DNA of 64,000 nucleotides from Ferruginivarius sediminum (GTDB lineage: Bacteria; Pseudomonadota; Alphaproteobacteria; Kiloniellales; Rhodovibrionaceae), in the NCBI RefSeq assembly GCF_003344765.1, contig NZ_QPMH01000007.1, positions 124,001-188,000 of the forward strand, written 5' to 3'. Shown here piece after piece: positions 18,859-29,719 of this stretch. Within the stretch, counting starts at the first letter, position 1. The number at the start of each line of letters is the position of its first letter. The position numbers and the translations under genes are program-made. The notes below the pieces were generated by a model. It did not search any database, was not told the origin of the DNA, and was given only the letters and a program-made list of their open reading frames with translations.

Positions 18859-19566
18859 ATGTTGACACGCAAACAGCACGAACTTCTGCTCTATATCCAT
18901 CGCCACCTGAACGAGTACGGCGTTTCGCCCTCGTTCGACGAGATGAAGGATGCCCTCGGCCTGAAGTCGAAGTCCGGCATCCACCGCCTGATCAGCGGGC
19001 TGGAGGAGCGCAAGTTCCTGCGGCGTCTGCCCCATCGGGCCCGTGCGCTGGAAGTGCTCCGCCTGCCGGAGAACACCGCCGCGTCGGCCACGAAGAACGC
19101 CACGAGCGACCCGAATTCGAACGTGGTACAGGCCGACTTCCGTGGTGCCTCGCCCGACCAGATGGCGCGCGCACGGGGGTTGGAGGCCGTTCAGCTCCCG
19201 CTTTACGGACGCATCGCGGCGGGCACGCCGATCGAGGCGCTGCGCGACGAGTCCGCTTTCGTGGATGTGCCGGGCTCGCTGCTCGGTCGCGGCGATTATT
19301 ACTGCCTTGAGGTCGAGGGCGATTCGATGGTCGACGCGGGCATCCTCGACGGCGACACCGTGATTATCGAGCGCTGCGATCGTAGCGAGAACGGCAGCAT
19401 CGTCGTCGCCCTTGTCGATGGGGAAGAGGTGACGCTGAAGCGGATCCGTCGGCGCGGCCAGTCGGTTGCGCTGGAGCCGGCCAATCAGGCCTACGAAACC
19501 CGCATTTTCCCGCCCGGCCGCGTCAACGTGCAGGGCCGTCTAGTAGGTCTCGTGCGCCGCTACTGA
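18859..19566 (+). CDS. lexA: SOS-response repressor LexA
   Basis: LexA represses DNA-damage genes and cleaves itself when RecA filaments form. The 235-residue protein has an N-terminal winged helix at about 1-65 ([41 protein letters not shown]), a linker, and the S24 peptidase domain. The cleavage site Ala121-Gly122 (RIAAGTP), nucleophile Ser156 (GDSMVDAGI) and Lys194 (EVTLKRI) are present. I use the ATG at 18859, since the family begins MLTRKQ. The first possible start at 18817 adds 14 unconserved residues. Autoregulation is shown by the LexA boxes at 18700-18741. The last seven bases overlap the 3' end of comEC. Confidence 0.97.
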   Translation: MLTRKQHELLLYIHRHLNEYGVSPSFDEMKDALGLKSKSGIHRLISGLEERKFLRRLPHRARALEVLRLPENTAASATKNATSDPNSNVVQADFRGASPDQMARARGLEAVQLPLYGRIAAGTPIEALRDESAFVDVPGSLLGRGDYYCLEVEGDSMVDAGILDGDTVIIERCDRSENGSIVVALVDGEEVTLKRIRRRGQSVALEPANQAYETRIFPPGRVNVQGRLVGLVRRY

Positions 19567-21707
19567 TTGCGTCGACGCGTGCGGACCCACGGACGGCTAC
19601 CGCGATGATCGCGCACCGATAGAGTTATGGGCGGTCCGCGCGAGAGCCACAGAGCATGCGCGCCGTCGCGCCAGAGATCGAAGCGGTCGACCACCACGAC
19701 GGGACCCGGACAATCGTGGCGGTCCACGGGATCGGTGCTGATCAGGATGGTCGCGACGCGGCAATCCTCGGGCAGCGCTCTTCCATCCTCGACCAGTGCC
19801 ACGGTGTTGCCATGCAGACGGTAGATGCAGCCCAGGCTGTCACAGGCGATGGCATCCATTGGGCCGGCTGTGTCGAAAGCCCGCGATTCCTTCGCGCCGG
19901 CGCGTCGCCGCCAGACATCGGCCGTGAAGCGCTCGCGCCGTTCGCTGGACAGCCACATCGTTCCATCCGCCCCGCGTACGGCCATGAGGCGTCCGTCGCC
20001 ACTTACCAGCACGTCCGGCGGGCGCACGAAGGCCAGGGCCGCCGCACCACAGGCGACAGGAACAAGCCCCAGCAGACGCCAACGCCGGCTCCACAGGCAT
20101 AGCCAGATCCCGCCGATGGCGACGAGGCCGAGGGCCCAGACCGGGGCGCTAGGCACGCTCACGGCCGATCCCGGCCACGCAGAGACGGTCCCGGCTATCA
20201 TGAGAAGCGCATCGAGGCCCCAGCCAAGCGGCGTCAGAGCCACGGCTTCCAATCCAAACGGTATCATCAGAAAGGCTGCAAGCGCCCAGGGCATGATCCA
20301 GAATGCGGTGAGCGGCACCGCAACGATGTTCGCGGCCAAGCCGAACACGGCCACGCGATTGAAATGAAACGCCGCGAATGGCGCCGTGGCCGCCATTGCC
20401 ACCAGCGAGGTGAGCGCAACGCCACCTATGTACAGAAGCGCCCGGCTCAACATGCCGCCCTGCCCCGCCCTGGCAGGGATACCGGCACGATTGCGCAACG
20501 TTTCGTACGCTGCCACAAGCGCGGTCACCGCCGCGAACGACATCTGGAAGCTGGCGCCGAGCAGTGCTTCCGGACTGAACAGCAACACCGCCATCGCGGC
20601 CCACGCAACGAGCCGCATGGTCAAAGCCCGGCGATCCAGGGCAACCGCGAGCAGCACCAGACCCGTCATGGCAAAGGCGCGTTGCGTCGGAACGGTGGCG
20701 CCCACCAGCAGCATGTAGCTGGCGGCGGCCATGATCGCCACCGCCGCCGCCCACTTCTTGATGGGCCAGCGCAGCGCGACGGCGGGGATAAGTGCCAGCA
20801 ACGCGCGCACCGTAAAGAACACGATGCCGGCCACGAGCCCAAGGTGAAGGCCAGAGATGGCCAGCAAGTGCGCCAATCCCGACTGGCGCATGTCCTCGCG
20901 CGTGCCTTCGGAAATGGCGCCGCGCTCGCCCGTCATCAGCGCGGCTGCCACCGCGCCGCTCTCCGCCGGCAAGCCGTCTCGCACCCGCGCTGCAATGTCC
21001 CGGCGCAGGCCCGCCCACCATTCGCGCCACTGTGTCCACGGTCCCGCCGGCGGACTCGACAGCCGCTCGACACGGCCCAGCGCGAAACCGACGCCGCCCA
21101 GGCGCTGAAAGAATGCGCGGCGCGAGAAATCGAAGGCGCCCGGTGCGGCGGGGGCTGGCGGCGGCTGCAGTACGGCCAGCAGACGAACCCGATCGCCCGG
21201 AACTATTCCCGGTGCCCCGGCGGCGACCGTTGTCCGTACGCGCGCCGGCGTATGCGAAGGCGGCAGCCCTTCGATCTCGGGACTGGCGAGCAGGATCCGG
21301 TCGCCACGCCGTCGCGGCTCCACCTCCACGACGCGCCCGATGACGTCCACGGCCCGCAGCTCGTCGTGCAGGATCGGGGCCGCTACCTGCTGCGTGCGGA
21401 GCTGCGCCGCAGCGAAGCCGCCAAATACAGCCGCCAGGGCGAGAGCGGCGAACATCGGCCCAGGCTGCAGCCGGCCGGCGACGGCGAGCAACAGGGCAAA
21501 CGCCAGACCGGCCGTGCCAAGCCAGACCGGCGGCTCGCTTGCCAAGGTAAAATAGAAGGCGATTCCCGTGCCGAATCCGACGGGTAGCCAAAGCGGCCAG
21601 CGTTCGCGCTCCTTAAGGAGCTGCATGGCCAGCCGGCGAGCGGCGTTGGCGGCGGCCTCGGTAAGGGCGCCGCCCGCCAGGGAATGGTCGGCTACGCGTT
21701 GTCGCAT
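19560..21707 (-). CDS. comEC: ComEC/Rec2-family competence membrane protein
   Basis: ComEC forms the inner-membrane channel for single-stranded DNA uptake in transformable bacteria. The 715-residue protein has an N-terminal DUF4131-like segment with membrane helices and a soluble part (about 30-240). The Competence domain follows, with motifs [19 protein letters not shown] and [12 protein letters not shown], then several more helices and a C-terminal soluble region. The C-terminal metallo-beta-lactamase domain with HxHxDH found in Gram-positive ComEC is absent. Its TAG lies inside the 3' end of lexA, and it is divergent from gltX. The start at 21707 is the first one and could be further in. 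Confidence 0.88.
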   Translation of the reverse strand: MRQRVADHSLAGGALTEAAANAARRLAMQLLKERERWPLWLPVGFGTGIAFYFTLASEPPVWLGTAGLAFALLLAVAGRLQPGPMFAALALAAVFGGFAAAQLRTQQVAAPILHDELRAVDVIGRVVEVEPRRRGDRILLASPEIEGLPPSHTPARVRTTVAAGAPGIVPGDRVRLLAVLQPPPAPAAPGAFDFSRRAFFQRLGGVGFALGRVERLSSPPAGPWTQWREWWAGLRRDIAARVRDGLPAESGAVAAALMTGERGAISEGTREDMRQSGLAHLLAISGLHLGLVAGIVFFTVRALLALIPAVALRWPIKKWAAAVAIMAAASYMLLVGATVPTQRAFAMTGLVLLAVALDRRALTMRLVAWAAMAVLLFSPEALLGASFQMSFAAVTALVAAYETLRNRAGIPARAGQGGMLSRALLYIGGVALTSLVAMAATAPFAAFHFNRVAVFGLAANIVAVPLTAFWIMPWALAAFLMIPFGLEAVALTPLGWGLDALLMIAGTVSAWPGSAVSVPSAPVWALGLVAIGGIWLCLWSRRWRLLGLVPVACGAAALAFVRPPDVLVSGDGRLMAVRGADGTMWLSSERRERFTADVWRRRAGAKESRAFDTAGPMDAIACDSLGCIYRLHGNTVALVEDGRALPEDCRVATILISTDPVDRHDCPGPVVVVDRFDLWRDGAHALWLSRGPPITLSVRDHRGSRPWVRTRRRNQ

Positions 21708-21888
21708 CGGTGTTGCACTGGGTTGGTGTCGTCACACTAAAGTATGCAGTCGATACGGGAAAGAGCGTGGACATGGCGTGACCGGCGGCGCTGTGGTACA
21801 TGAGCGGCGCAATCGCGCCCGAGCGGCCTAGAGCCTCGCGCGCCTTTCGCACCTTTGGGACGATCCACCAGAAGGACGGATTCCGACG

Positions 21889-23298
21889 ATGAGTGTGGTT
21901 ACCCGTTTCGCGCCTTCGCCGACTGGCTACCTCCATATCGGCGGTGCCCGGACAGCGCTGTTCAACTGGCTGTTTGCGCGCCACCACGGCGGTAAGTTCC
22001 TGCTGCGGATCGAGGACACGGACCGGGCGCGCTCCACCCCGGCGGCGATCCAGGCGATCCTGGACGGTATGCGCTGGCTGGGCCTGGACTGGGACGAGCC
22101 GGAAACCTATCAGTCGGCCCGGGCGGAACGGCATGCGGAGGTGGCTTACAAGCTGCTCGAACAGGGCCGGGCCTACCGCTGCTATGCCAGCAAGGAAGAG
22201 CTGGAAGAGATGCGGCAGAAGGCGCGCGCCGAAGGCCGGCCCATTCGCTACGACGGCCGCTGGCGTGACCGCGATCCCGCGGAGGCGCCGGCGGACGTGA
22301 CCCCCGTCGTGCGAATCAAGATGCCGCTTGAGGGGGAGACGGTCATCGAAGACCGCGTACAGGGCCAGGTCACCGTCAACAACGAGCAGCTCGACGACAT
22401 GGTGCTGCTGCGCGCAGACGGCTCGCCGACCTATATGCTTTCGGTGGTGGTGGATGACCACGACATGGGCGTGACCCACGTCATCCGCGGCGACGACCAT
22501 CTGACCAACGCCTTCCGACAGTATCAGCTCTACCGCGCGATGGACTGGGAGCCGCCCGTCTTCGCCCACATCCCGCTGATCCATGGCCCGGACGGCGCCA
22601 AGATGTCGAAGCGCCACGGTGCCGTCGGGCTGGAAGCCTATCGGGAACAGGGATACCTGCCGGAAGCCCTGCGCAACTACCTGCTGCGTCTTGGCTGGGG
22701 CCACGGGGACGTCGAGATCATCTCGACGGAGGAAGCCGTCAGGCTATTCGACCTGGACGGCGTCGGCCGCTCCGCGGCGCGCTTCGATTTCGACAAGCTC
22801 GCCAACTTCAATGGCCACTACATTCGCGAGGCCGAGGACAGCCGCCTGACCGAGGATGTCACGCAGCGCCTCGAATCCCGTTTGGGACGAAGCGTGACAG
22901 CGGAAGAGCGCGGACGGTTGCTGCGGGGCATGGATGGTCTCAAGCAACGCGCAAAAACTCTGGTAGAACTCGCTGAGAACGCTGAATTTTATGTGGCCCG
23001 GCCGCAGGCGTTGACCCCCAAGGCGGCTAAGCAGCTCGACGACGACGCGCGCGGCCGGCTTGCTCGCCTGCAAGTTCGCCTCGACGGACTGGACGACTGG
23101 TCCGAGACCGCGATCGAGGAGGCCGTGCGCCGCTTTGCCGAGGACGAGGACCTGAAACTCGGCAAGGTGGCCCAACCACTGCGCGCGGCCTTGACGGGCA
23201 GCACGGTATCGCCCGGCATCTTCGAGGTCATGGCCGTGCTCGGGCGAACGGAAACACTGGCGCGTCTGGCCGCGCAGGCCGCGCCGGCCGAAGCTTGA
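21889..23298 (+). CDS. gltX: Glutamate--tRNA ligase
   Basis: GltX charges tRNA-Glu with glutamate, and in organisms lacking GlnRS also tRNA-Gln. The 469-residue class I synthetase has its HIGH motif as [18 protein letters not shown] (about residues 8-25) and KMSKS as [15 protein letters not shown] (near residue 238). The anticodon-binding helical domain occupies the C-terminal third. Alphaproteobacteria often carry a second copy, which this window cannot show. It lies upstream of gltA on the same strand. Confidence 0.97.
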   Translation: MSVVTRFAPSPTGYLHIGGARTALFNWLFARHHGGKFLLRIEDTDRARSTPAAIQAILDGMRWLGLDWDEPETYQSARAERHAEVAYKLLEQGRAYRCYASKEELEEMRQKARAEGRPIRYDGRWRDRDPAEAPADVTPVVRIKMPLEGETVIEDRVQGQVTVNNEQLDDMVLLRADGSPTYMLSVVVDDHDMGVTHVIRGDDHLTNAFRQYQLYRAMDWEPPVFAHIPLIHGPDGAKMSKRHGAVGLEAYREQGYLPEALRNYLLRLGWGHGDVEIISTEEAVRLFDLDGVGRSAARFDFDKLANFNGHYIREAEDSRLTEDVTQRLESRLGRSVTAEERGRLLRGMDGLKQRAKTLVELAENAEFYVARPQALTPKAAKQLDDDARGRLARLQVRLDGLDDWSETAIEEAVRRFAEDEDLKLGKVAQPLRAALTGSTVSPGIFEVMAVLGRTETLARLAAQAAPAEA

Positions 23299-23326
23299 GC
23301 GCCGCAATGGCGTGGGACGGCCAGCG

Positions 23327-23355
23327 TTGATCGCAACCGCGGTAGTCTCTATGCT
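23327..23355 (+). promoter_or_regulatory. Candidate gltA promoter
   Basis: TTGATC (23327-23332), a 17-bp spacer and TATGCT (23350-23355) lie 62 bp before the gltA start in the gltX-gltA gap. Confidence 0.5.
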
Positions 23356-23416
23356 GCATTGCAGCTAATTTAGCCATTAAGAGCCTTTCATTCTCACACT
23401 TTCGAGGAACAGGCCC

Positions 23417-24751
23417 ATGGATCAGAGCAAAGCGGCGACCCGCGCGCCGAAGGCGGGCGAGAAGACGGCAACGCTCACTGACAATTCAACCGGCGAAAGC
23501 TGGGAGCTTCCGATCATCGAGGGCAATATGGGCCCGCGCGTTTACGACGTGCGCAAGCTCTACGCCGAAACGGGCGCTTTCACTTACGACCCTGGATTCA
23601 CATCCACCGCAAGCTGCTCGTCTGCCATTACCTTCATCGATGGCGGCAAGGGACAGCTCATGCATCGCGGCTATTCCATCGAGGACCTCGCCGAGAAGAG
23701 CGACTTCATGGAGGTGTGCTACCTGCTGCTGCATGGCGAACTGCCTTCGCACGCGCAGAAAGCGGAATTCGAGCAGGCCATCACGTATCACACGATGCTG
23801 CACGAACAGATGCTCTACTTCTTCCGGGGCTTCCGCCGTGATGCGCATCCGATGGCGGTGATGGTCGGCGCGGTGGGCGCGCTGTCGGCTTTCTACCACG
23901 ACTCGACGGACATCACCGATCCGCACCAGCGCATGGTGGCCTCGCACCGGCTGATCGCGAAAATGCCGACGATCGCCGCGATGGCCTACAAATTCTCGGT
24001 CGGCCAGCCGTTCATCTATCCGCGCAACGATTTGAGCTATGCCGAGAACTTCCTCTACATGACCTTCGCGGTCCCGGCCGAGGAGTACAAGGTCAGCCCG
24101 ACGCTGGCGCGGGCGATGGACAAGATCTTCATTCTTCATGCCGACCACGAGCAGAACGCCTCGACGTCGACGGTGCGGATCGCCGGCTCGTCAGGCGCCA
24201 ATCCCTTCGCCTGCATCGCAGCCGGAATCGCCAGCCTGTGGGGCCCGGCACACGGCGGCGCCAACCAGGCGGTGCTGGAGATGCTGCAGGAGATCGGCCA
24301 CAAGGACCGTATCCCCGAGTTCCTGGAGCGGGCGAAGGACAAGAACGATCCCTTCCGCCTGATGGGCTTCGGTCACCGCGTCTACAAGAATTACGACCCC
24401 CGGGCCGCGGTCCTGCGGAACAGCGCGCACGAGGTGCTGGACGAGCTGGGCAAGCGGGACGATCCGTTGCTCGATCTTGCGATGGAGCTGGAGCGGATCG
24501 CGCTGGAGGACGAGTACTTCGTCAGTAAGAACCTGTTCCCCAACGTGGACTTCTATTCCGGTATCATCCTGAAGGCGATGGGATTCCCCAGTTCCATGTT
24601 CACGGTGCTCTTCGCGCTTGCGCGCACCGTCGGCTGGGTGGCCCAGTGGAAGGAAATGATCGAGGATCCGGGCCAGAAGATCAGCCGCCCGCGCCAGCTT
24701 TACACAGGCTACGGGCCGCGCGATTACGTGCCTATGGATCAGCGGGATTGA
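23417..24751 (+). CDS. gltA: Citrate synthase (type II)
   Basis: GltA condenses oxaloacetate and acetyl-CoA to citrate, opening the TCA cycle. The 444-residue length marks the hexameric Gram-negative type that is commonly inhibited by NADH. Motifs include [52 protein letters not shown] in separate blocks, and the catalytic-His loop [20 protein letters not shown] precedes the ATG. A bidirectional terminator follows, separating it from the convergent lpxB. Confidence 0.98.
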   Translation: MDQSKAATRAPKAGEKTATLTDNSTGESWELPIIEGNMGPRVYDVRKLYAETGAFTYDPGFTSTASCSSAITFIDGGKGQLMHRGYSIEDLAEKSDFMEVCYLLLHGELPSHAQKAEFEQAITYHTMLHEQMLYFFRGFRRDAHPMAVMVGAVGALSAFYHDSTDITDPHQRMVASHRLIAKMPTIAAMAYKFSVGQPFIYPRNDLSYAENFLYMTFAVPAEEYKVSPTLARAMDKIFILHADHEQNASTSTVRIAGSSGANPFACIAAGIASLWGPAHGGANQAVLEMLQEIGHKDRIPEFLERAKDKNDPFRLMGFGHRVYKNYDPRAAVLRNSAHEVLDELGKRDDPLLDLAMELERIALEDEYFVSKNLFPNVDFYSGIILKAMGFPSSMFTVLFALARTVGWVAQWKEMIEDPGQKISRPRQLYTGYGPRDYVPMDQRD

Positions 24752-24786
24752 GCCGCCAGCCATCTTTCGCGGCGGATCGATCCAAA

Positions 24787-24815
24787 GGCGCCGGGGGTGG
24801 CTCCCGGCGCCTTTT
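24787..24815. terminator. Bidirectional rho-independent terminator between gltA and lpxB
   Basis: A 9-bp GC stem GGCGCCGGG / CCCGGCGCC (24787-24795 and 24803-24811) with a 7-nt loop is followed by TTTT on the plus strand and by TTT on the minus strand. It lies between the convergent ends of gltA and lpxB and can serve both. Confidence 0.88.
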
Positions 24816-24820
24816 GCGTT

Positions 24821-26017
24821 TCAGGCTGTTGGCCCGGTCCGCGTCTGCCAATCGGTCACTGTTTCGAGCACGGCGCGTGCCGCCCGACGGCTGGGTGGGA
24901 GGCCGCCAAGACCAAGCGCTTCGGCGGCCAGGCGACAATCCCTGACATAGTCTGCCCGGATCGCCGCATCCGCCAGCAACGGCCGCAGTGCCTCGGCCAG
25001 TTTGTCCGGGGTGCAGTTTTCCTGCAGCAGTTCGGGTTGGACCTCGCGATCGAGGACGAGGTTGGGCAGGCTGGCGAAGCGTACCCGGATCAACCGCCGG
25101 GCAAGGAATGCCGTGACCGGATTTACACGGTAAGCGATGATGGCCGGCAATCCCGCCACGGCAAGCTCCACCGCAACCGTTCCCGACGCCGCGATGGCGG
25201 CCTGCGAGGTCGCGAAGGCCGCGTATTTTTCGTCGGTGCCCGCCACGACGGTTACCGGCACCGTCCAGCCGCGCGAGCTCCGTTCGACCGTTCGTCGAAC
25301 GCCGGCAACGGTGGGAACTACCACCTGAAGGCCGGGCAGGCTTTCGGCAAGCAGGCACGCCGTCTCCTCGAAAACCGGCAACAGGCGCGCCACCTCCCCG
25401 CCCCGGCTGCCGGGAAGCATACACACGATCGGGGCGTCGGCGGGAATTCCATGCTCGCGTCGGAACGCGGCACCGTCATGCGCCTGCCCCGCAACCTCGA
25501 CAACGGGGTGGCCAACAAAAGTCGTGCGCAGGCCGTGACGCTCGAATATCGGTGGCTCGAACGGCAAGAGCGCCAGGAGATGGTCGACACAACCAGCCAT
25601 CTGCTTAGCCCGCCACGGCTTCCACGCCCAGACTTGCGGCGCCACATAGTGGATCCGCGGCCGCCTGATCCCGGAAAGACGCTTCAACACCCGTAGGCCG
25701 AAACTTGGGCTGTCGATGGTTACAACGGCATCGGCGCCGGAGGTGCGCACCGCCGCCACAACCTCCCGCAGCCGCCGCAGGATCCGGCGTAGATGCGGAA
25801 CCACCTCCGCCAGCCCCATGACGGCGAGTTCCTCCATCGGGAACAGGCTCTGCAGCCCTTCCCGCGCCATGCGCTCGCCGCCAACGCCGGCGAAGCGCAC
25901 CTTGCCACCGGTTTCCGTCTTCAGCGCAGCCATCAGCCGGGCACCGAGCTGGTCGCCCGAGGGCTCACCCGCGACCAGGAAAATCAGCGGACCGTCCGAG
26001 TTACGCTCGCGCGCCAT
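24821..26017 (-). CDS. lpxB: Lipid-A-disaccharide synthase
   Basis: LpxB joins UDP-2,3-diacylglucosamine and lipid X to form the lipid A disaccharide at the inner membrane. The 398-residue GT19 protein has the N-terminal LVAGEPSGDQLGARLM motif, FAGVGGERM, VAPQVWAWKPWRAKQ, LPFEPPIF, LPGSRGGEV and VPTVAG blocks. Its start overlaps the lpxI stop by one base. It is the last gene of the lpx operon before the terminator at 24787-24815. Confidence 0.97.
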   Translation of the reverse strand: MARERNSDGPLIFLVAGEPSGDQLGARLMAALKTETGGKVRFAGVGGERMAREGLQSLFPMEELAVMGLAEVVPHLRRILRRLREVVAAVRTSGADAVVTIDSPSFGLRVLKRLSGIRRPRIHYVAPQVWAWKPWRAKQMAGCVDHLLALLPFEPPIFERHGLRTTFVGHPVVEVAGQAHDGAAFRREHGIPADAPIVCMLPGSRGGEVARLLPVFEETACLLAESLPGLQVVVPTVAGVRRTVERSSRGWTVPVTVVAGTDEKYAAFATSQAAIAASGTVAVELAVAGLPAIIAYRVNPVTAFLARRLIRVRFASLPNLVLDREVQPELLQENCTPDKLAEALRPLLADAAIRADYVRDCRLAAEALGLGGLPPSRRAARAVLETVTDWQTRTGPTA

Positions 26018-26844
26018 CAGCCTTTGTCCACGGCCACACCGACGACGAACAGCCCGGCGGCATCGGCCGCGGCCACAAGGTCGTCAGGCTCCATGACGAT
26101 GGTCGCACCCGCCTCGACGGCGATTCCGCGCAGGCCTGCCTTTGCCGCACCCTCGACGGTATGTCGTCCGACCGTCGGCAAATCCGCCCGATCGTCCTGC
26201 CCCGGCTTCTTGATCTTGACGAGAACGCCGCCAGGTCCGGGCCGGCGCAGCTCGCCGCAGCGTTGCAACAGCCTGTCCGTCCCCTCTATGGCCTCGACCC
26301 CAAGGACGATGCCCTGCTGCACGACAACGGCCTGGCCGATGTCCTGACGGCCGAGGTCGCCCGCGATCTGAAGCCCGCGGCGAATGTCCCGCCATGCGTC
26401 TTCATCGGGCTGTTCGCGTCCCCAGACACCCTCGGAAGCCAGAATGTCGCCGAGGATGTCGTGAACGCCGATGACGCGGAACCCTTCTTCCTCCAGCAGG
26501 TCCATGACGGCGCGTAGTAGGCCATCGTCGCCGAGTGCCTTTGCGCCGACCCGGCTCAGGAACCGCGCGGCCGTCAGGTCGGGCCGCAACTCGCTGAAGC
26601 TGGGCCTGCGGACTGGGCCGGCCAGGACCAGTTCCTCGCATTCCGCACCACGCAGGGCTTTCACGGCCTTCCCGGCCGCTCCCATGCGAATCCTGATATG
26701 CGGAACGTCCCCCTCAAGCGTCGCGGCGTCGGTCTGTCCGTCCAGCGCCACGACGAATACCGCCCGCCCCTGGGCATGACAGGCCTCGATGATGCGGCGC
26801 GGCAGCGTGCCACCGCCGGCGATCAGGCCCAATTTACCCGGCAT
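26017..26844 (-). CDS. lpxI: UDP-2,3-diacylglucosamine pyrophosphatase LpxI
   Basis: LpxI hydrolyses UDP-2,3-diacylglucosamine to lipid X. It replaces LpxH in alphaproteobacteria and supplies LpxB. From the ATG at 26844 the protein has 275 residues and begins PGKLGLIAGGGTLPRRII, the family N terminus. It continues with VFVVALDG and the C-terminal VLVKIKKPGQDDRADLPTVG, VEGAAKAGLRGIAVEAG and GLFVVGV blocks. It overlaps lpxA by 11 bp and lpxB by one base, so all three are probably coupled. Confidence 0.95.
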   Translation of the reverse strand: MPGKLGLIAGGGTLPRRIIEACHAQGRAVFVVALDGQTDAATLEGDVPHIRIRMGAAGKAVKALRGAECEELVLAGPVRRPSFSELRPDLTAARFLSRVGAKALGDDGLLRAVMDLLEEEGFRVIGVHDILGDILASEGVWGREQPDEDAWRDIRRGLQIAGDLGRQDIGQAVVVQQGIVLGVEAIEGTDRLLQRCGELRRPGPGGVLVKIKKPGQDDRADLPTVGRHTVEGAAKAGLRGIAVEAGATIVMEPDDLVAAADAAGLFVVGVAVDKG

Positions 26845-27637
26845 TGCCCTGCTGCGGATGGCATAGCGCGCGGTCGGCGTCCGTCCGGATGAATTCGACC
26901 ACCTGGGACACAGCCTCGACATCGCCATAGCGCGCCGCGACGTCGTCCAGCCGCTCGCGGAACGTCGGCGCGTCCTGCTCGAACAGGGTTTGATAGGCGC
27001 CGCGAAGGGTTTGCAGGTCTGTTCGCGCCATCCCCCGCCGCTTCAGACCGATGACGTTCAACCCGTTCAACCGTGCGCGATTGCCCATTGCAAGACCGAA
27101 AGGAATGACGTCGTGCTCCACCCCGGACATGCCGCCGATCATGGCGCCGTGTCCAATCCGCACGAACTGATGCACGGCCGACAGGCCGCCGATCAAGGTG
27201 TCGTCGCCCACCGTAACGTGTCCGCCCAGCGTCGCGTTGTTGGCCATCACGACGCGGTCACCAACGATGCAATCATGGGCGATGTGCGTCGCAATCATCA
27301 GCAGGCAGTTCCGTCCCACGCGCGTGATTCCACCACCGCCAACAGTCCCGGGGTGCAATGTGACATGCTCGCGGATGACTGTGCCTTCGCCGATGACAAG
27401 CCGGGTGACCTCCCCCGCATACTTCATATCCTGCGGAGGTGTGCCGACCGCTGCGAAAGGATAGACGCGGCAGCGCGCACCCACCTGGCTATGGCCCTCG
27501 ACGACCACGTGGCTTTTCAGCACGACCTCGTCGCCTAGCTCGACATCCGGCCCGACAACGCAGTACGGGCCGATCGATACCCCTTCGCCGATACGAGCGG
27601 CAGGGTCGACGATCGCTGTTGGGTGGACGTCGGCCAT
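26834..27637 (-). CDS. lpxA: Acyl-ACP--UDP-N-acetylglucosamine O-acyltransferase
   Basis: LpxA adds a 3-hydroxyacyl chain to UDP-GlcNAc, the first step of lipid A synthesis. The 267-residue protein is a left-handed beta-helix with hexapeptide repeats (VSIGPYCVVGPDVELGDEVV and onward), the active-site histidine in THIAHDCIVGDRVVMAN, and the helical C-terminal domain. It overlaps the fabZ stop/start by one base and lpxI by 11 bp. Confidence 0.97.
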   Translation of the reverse strand: MADVHPTAIVDPAARIGEGVSIGPYCVVGPDVELGDEVVLKSHVVVEGHSQVGARCRVYPFAAVGTPPQDMKYAGEVTRLVIGEGTVIREHVTLHPGTVGGGGITRVGRNCLLMIATHIAHDCIVGDRVVMANNATLGGHVTVGDDTLIGGLSAVHQFVRIGHGAMIGGMSGVEHDVIPFGLAMGNRARLNGLNVIGLKRRGMARTDLQTLRGAYQTLFEQDAPTFRERLDDVAARYGDVEAVSQVVEFIRTDADRALCHPQQGNAG

Positions 27638-28107
27638 CAGTCGTCTCTGATCATGGCGGAAAACGTCGCCTGGGCGACGAGCGCGCCCTCGACCCTGGCC
27701 TCGCCCTTGAACTTCCAGACATTGCCGCGATTACGCAGCTTACTGACGTGAACGCGCACGCAATCGCCCGGAAACACGGGCTTGCGGAAGCGTGCCTCGT
27801 CCACCGTCATGAAATAGACCAGCTTACCCGCGGCCTCGCCCTCGAGCGTTTCGACGACGAGGACAGCCGCGGTCTGCGCCATCGATTCCACGATGAGCAC
27901 GCCCGGCATGACCGGCTGGCGCGGAAAGTGACCGATAAAGTATGGCTCGTTGATCGAGACATTCTTGATACCGACGGCGCCGACGTCCTTTTCGATGTCG
28001 ACAACACGGTCGATCATGAGAAACGGATAGCGATGCGGGATCATTTCCATCACCCGCATGATGTCGGCTGAAGTCACCTCGGTCATGGTACCGGTTTGCT
28101 CACTCAT
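27637..28107 (-). CDS. fabZ: 3-hydroxyacyl-ACP dehydratase FabZ
   Basis: FabZ dehydrates 3-hydroxyacyl-ACP in fatty-acid elongation and so competes with LpxA and LpxD for hydroxyacyl-ACP. The 156-residue hot-dog-fold protein carries the YPFLMIDRV segment, the catalytic His in [16 protein letters not shown] and Glu in [12 protein letters not shown]. Its start overlaps the lpxD stop as ATGAGTGA (8 nt), a sign of translational coupling. Confidence 0.97.
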   Translation of the reverse strand: MSEQTGTMTEVTSADIMRVMEMIPHRYPFLMIDRVVDIEKDVGAVGIKNVSINEPYFIGHFPRQPVMPGVLIVESMAQTAAVLVVETLEGEAAGKLVYFMTVDEARFRKPVFPGDCVRVHVSKLRNRGNVWKFKGEARVEGALVAQATFSAMIRDD

Positions 28108-29131
28108 CGCTCTTGCCTTTCGCCTTCAGCAAGCGCTGCCAGATACTAACAAGGCGGAAAAAGTCCCGCACAGGCATGGCCGGGGCGCCGGCAACCTTCT
28201 GGCCCGCCGGAACATCGCGCATGACGCCGGACGTCGCGGCGATCTGTGCACCCCTGCCTATTCGAAGGTGTCCGGCAACGCCGGCCTGGGCGGCGACCAC
28301 GGCGAAATCCTCAAGTACGCTGCTTCCCGCGATGCCGGCCTGAGCAACGACGACGCAGCCACGACCCACCTGCACGTTGTGCCCGATCTGCACGAGATTA
28401 TCCAGCTTACTGCCCGCCCCGATCACCGTGTCCGGCCCAGCCCCGCGATCGATCGTCGAGTTGGCGCCGATTTCCACATCCTCCTCGACGATGACGCGGC
28501 CAAGCTGCGGCACATCAAGGTAGGGAAAATCGGACATGTCGAAGCCGAATCCGCGCTGCCCGATGCGTACACCGGGATGGATACGCACACGCGATCCGAC
28601 AAGGCAATGGCTGAGCGAGGCGTTCGCCCCCACAATGCAATCGTCGCCGATGACCACACCCTCGCCGATCACGGCATTGCCGTCGATATGGCAGCGTTCT
28701 CCGATTTGCGCGTTGCTGTTGACAATGGCCCCCGCTTCCACTGTCGTGCCTGTGCCGAGCGCCGCGCGGGGATCGATATGCGCATGGTCGTCTACGCGAC
28801 CCAGCGGTGGCGGTTCCGGGTGGAAAGCCGCCGCTATTCGGGCGAAAGCCCGGTAAGGCTTACTTGTAACAAGCAGCGCCATGCCCGCGGGCGCGTGATC
28901 GGCGTAAGTGGGATCCACGACACAGGCGCCGGCCTTGCTTGCCTGGAAATCAGGCAGGTATCTTTTGTTGTCTAAAAAGCTAACGTCTTGGGCCCGCGCA
29001 GCGGACAGCGGTGCCACATCCTCGAACTCACGGGCCGCGTCCGATGCATTCGCCAGCGTCGCTCCTGAAATTTCCTCCAGACGATTCAAGGAGTACGGAC
29101 CAGCGAGCTCGAAAAAGCGGGCATCCGCCAT
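28100..29131 (-). CDS. lpxD: UDP-3-O-acylglucosamine N-acyltransferase
   Basis: LpxD N-acylates UDP-3-O-acylglucosamine in the third step of lipid A synthesis. The 343-residue protein has the N-terminal UDP-binding domain (about 1-105) followed by a hexapeptide-repeat beta-helix ([54 protein letters not shown]) and the [17 protein letters not shown] active-site segment. It lies 8 bp after skp and overlaps fabZ by 8 bp. Confidence 0.97.
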   Translation of the reverse strand: MADARFFELAGPYSLNRLEEISGATLANASDAAREFEDVAPLSAARAQDVSFLDNKRYLPDFQASKAGACVVDPTYADHAPAGMALLVTSKPYRAFARIAAAFHPEPPPLGRVDDHAHIDPRAALGTGTTVEAGAIVNSNAQIGERCHIDGNAVIGEGVVIGDDCIVGANASLSHCLVGSRVRIHPGVRIGQRGFGFDMSDFPYLDVPQLGRVIVEEDVEIGANSTIDRGAGPDTVIGAGSKLDNLVQIGHNVQVGRGCVVVAQAGIAGSSVLEDFAVVAAQAGVAGHLRIGRGAQIAATSGVMRDVPAGQKVAGAPAMPVRDFFRLVSIWQRLLKAKGKSDE

Positions 29132-29139
29132 GGGCCAGC

Positions 29140-29718
29140 CTAGTTTTGCAAGCTGGAAACGTCGATTGAGGTCAGGCGGTCGTTCAGGCGTGTCAACGCG
29201 ACATCCGTGATTTCCATGTCCTTGTGAACCAGGAATACCGAAGTCTTCGTTAGCACAAGATCGATGCCGCGATTCTTCATCACCTCACTGACAATCTTGG
29301 CCAGTTCCTGCTGTACCTGCCGGATCGCGCGGCCGTAGGTCTGATCGAGATTCTGTTTTCGGGTCTGGATATTCCGTTGCAGCTTTCCTACACGTTGCTC
29401 AAGCTGCTGCCGCTTTTTTTTGAACGCGTCTGATGACAGGATCGTGCGCTGCCGCGCCAGCTCCTCGTCCGCGGCACGCAATTCCTGCTCCTTCTTGCTG
29501 AGCTCTTCCTGGTAGTCGGAGCGCTGCTTCTCGATCTGTTGTTGTATTGAGCGAACGGCCGTCGATTCGCGCATGATCTTCTGCATGTCGATCACGGCGA
29601 TCGTCGGGGATTCCATCTTGTCCGTCTGCGCGTTCGCGGGCACAGAATGGGCGGCAACGACAGCCATCAGTGCGAAGGCCGCGAGCATCGTGAGTATTCG
29701 CGTATATCGGGCCATCAC
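29140..29718 (-). CDS. skp: Periplasmic OmpH/Skp-family chaperone
   Basis: Skp is a periplasmic holdase that keeps outer-membrane proteins soluble on their way to BamA. The 192-residue precursor has a signal peptide of about 31 residues (basic start, MLAAFALMAVVAAHSVPANAQ). A long helical region rich in Gln, Lys and Glu follows (for example IQQQIEKQRSDYQEELSKKE), which makes the coiled-coil tentacles. It starts two bases after the bamA stop. Confidence 0.93.
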   Translation of the reverse strand: MMARYTRILTMLAAFALMAVVAAHSVPANAQTDKMESPTIAVIDMQKIMRESTAVRSIQQQIEKQRSDYQEELSKKEQELRAADEELARQRTILSSDAFKKKRQQLEQRVGKLQRNIQTRKQNLDQTYGRAIRQVQQELAKIVSEVMKNRGIDLVLTKTSVFLVHKDMEITDVALTRLNDRLTSIDVSSLQN

Positions 29719-29719
29719 T

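Noticed and set aside
21708..21888. Promoter in the comEC/gltX divergent region
   Set aside because: TTGCAC and TAAAGT occur but 19 bp apart, with no sign of a MerR-type dyad or regulator; support is too weak.
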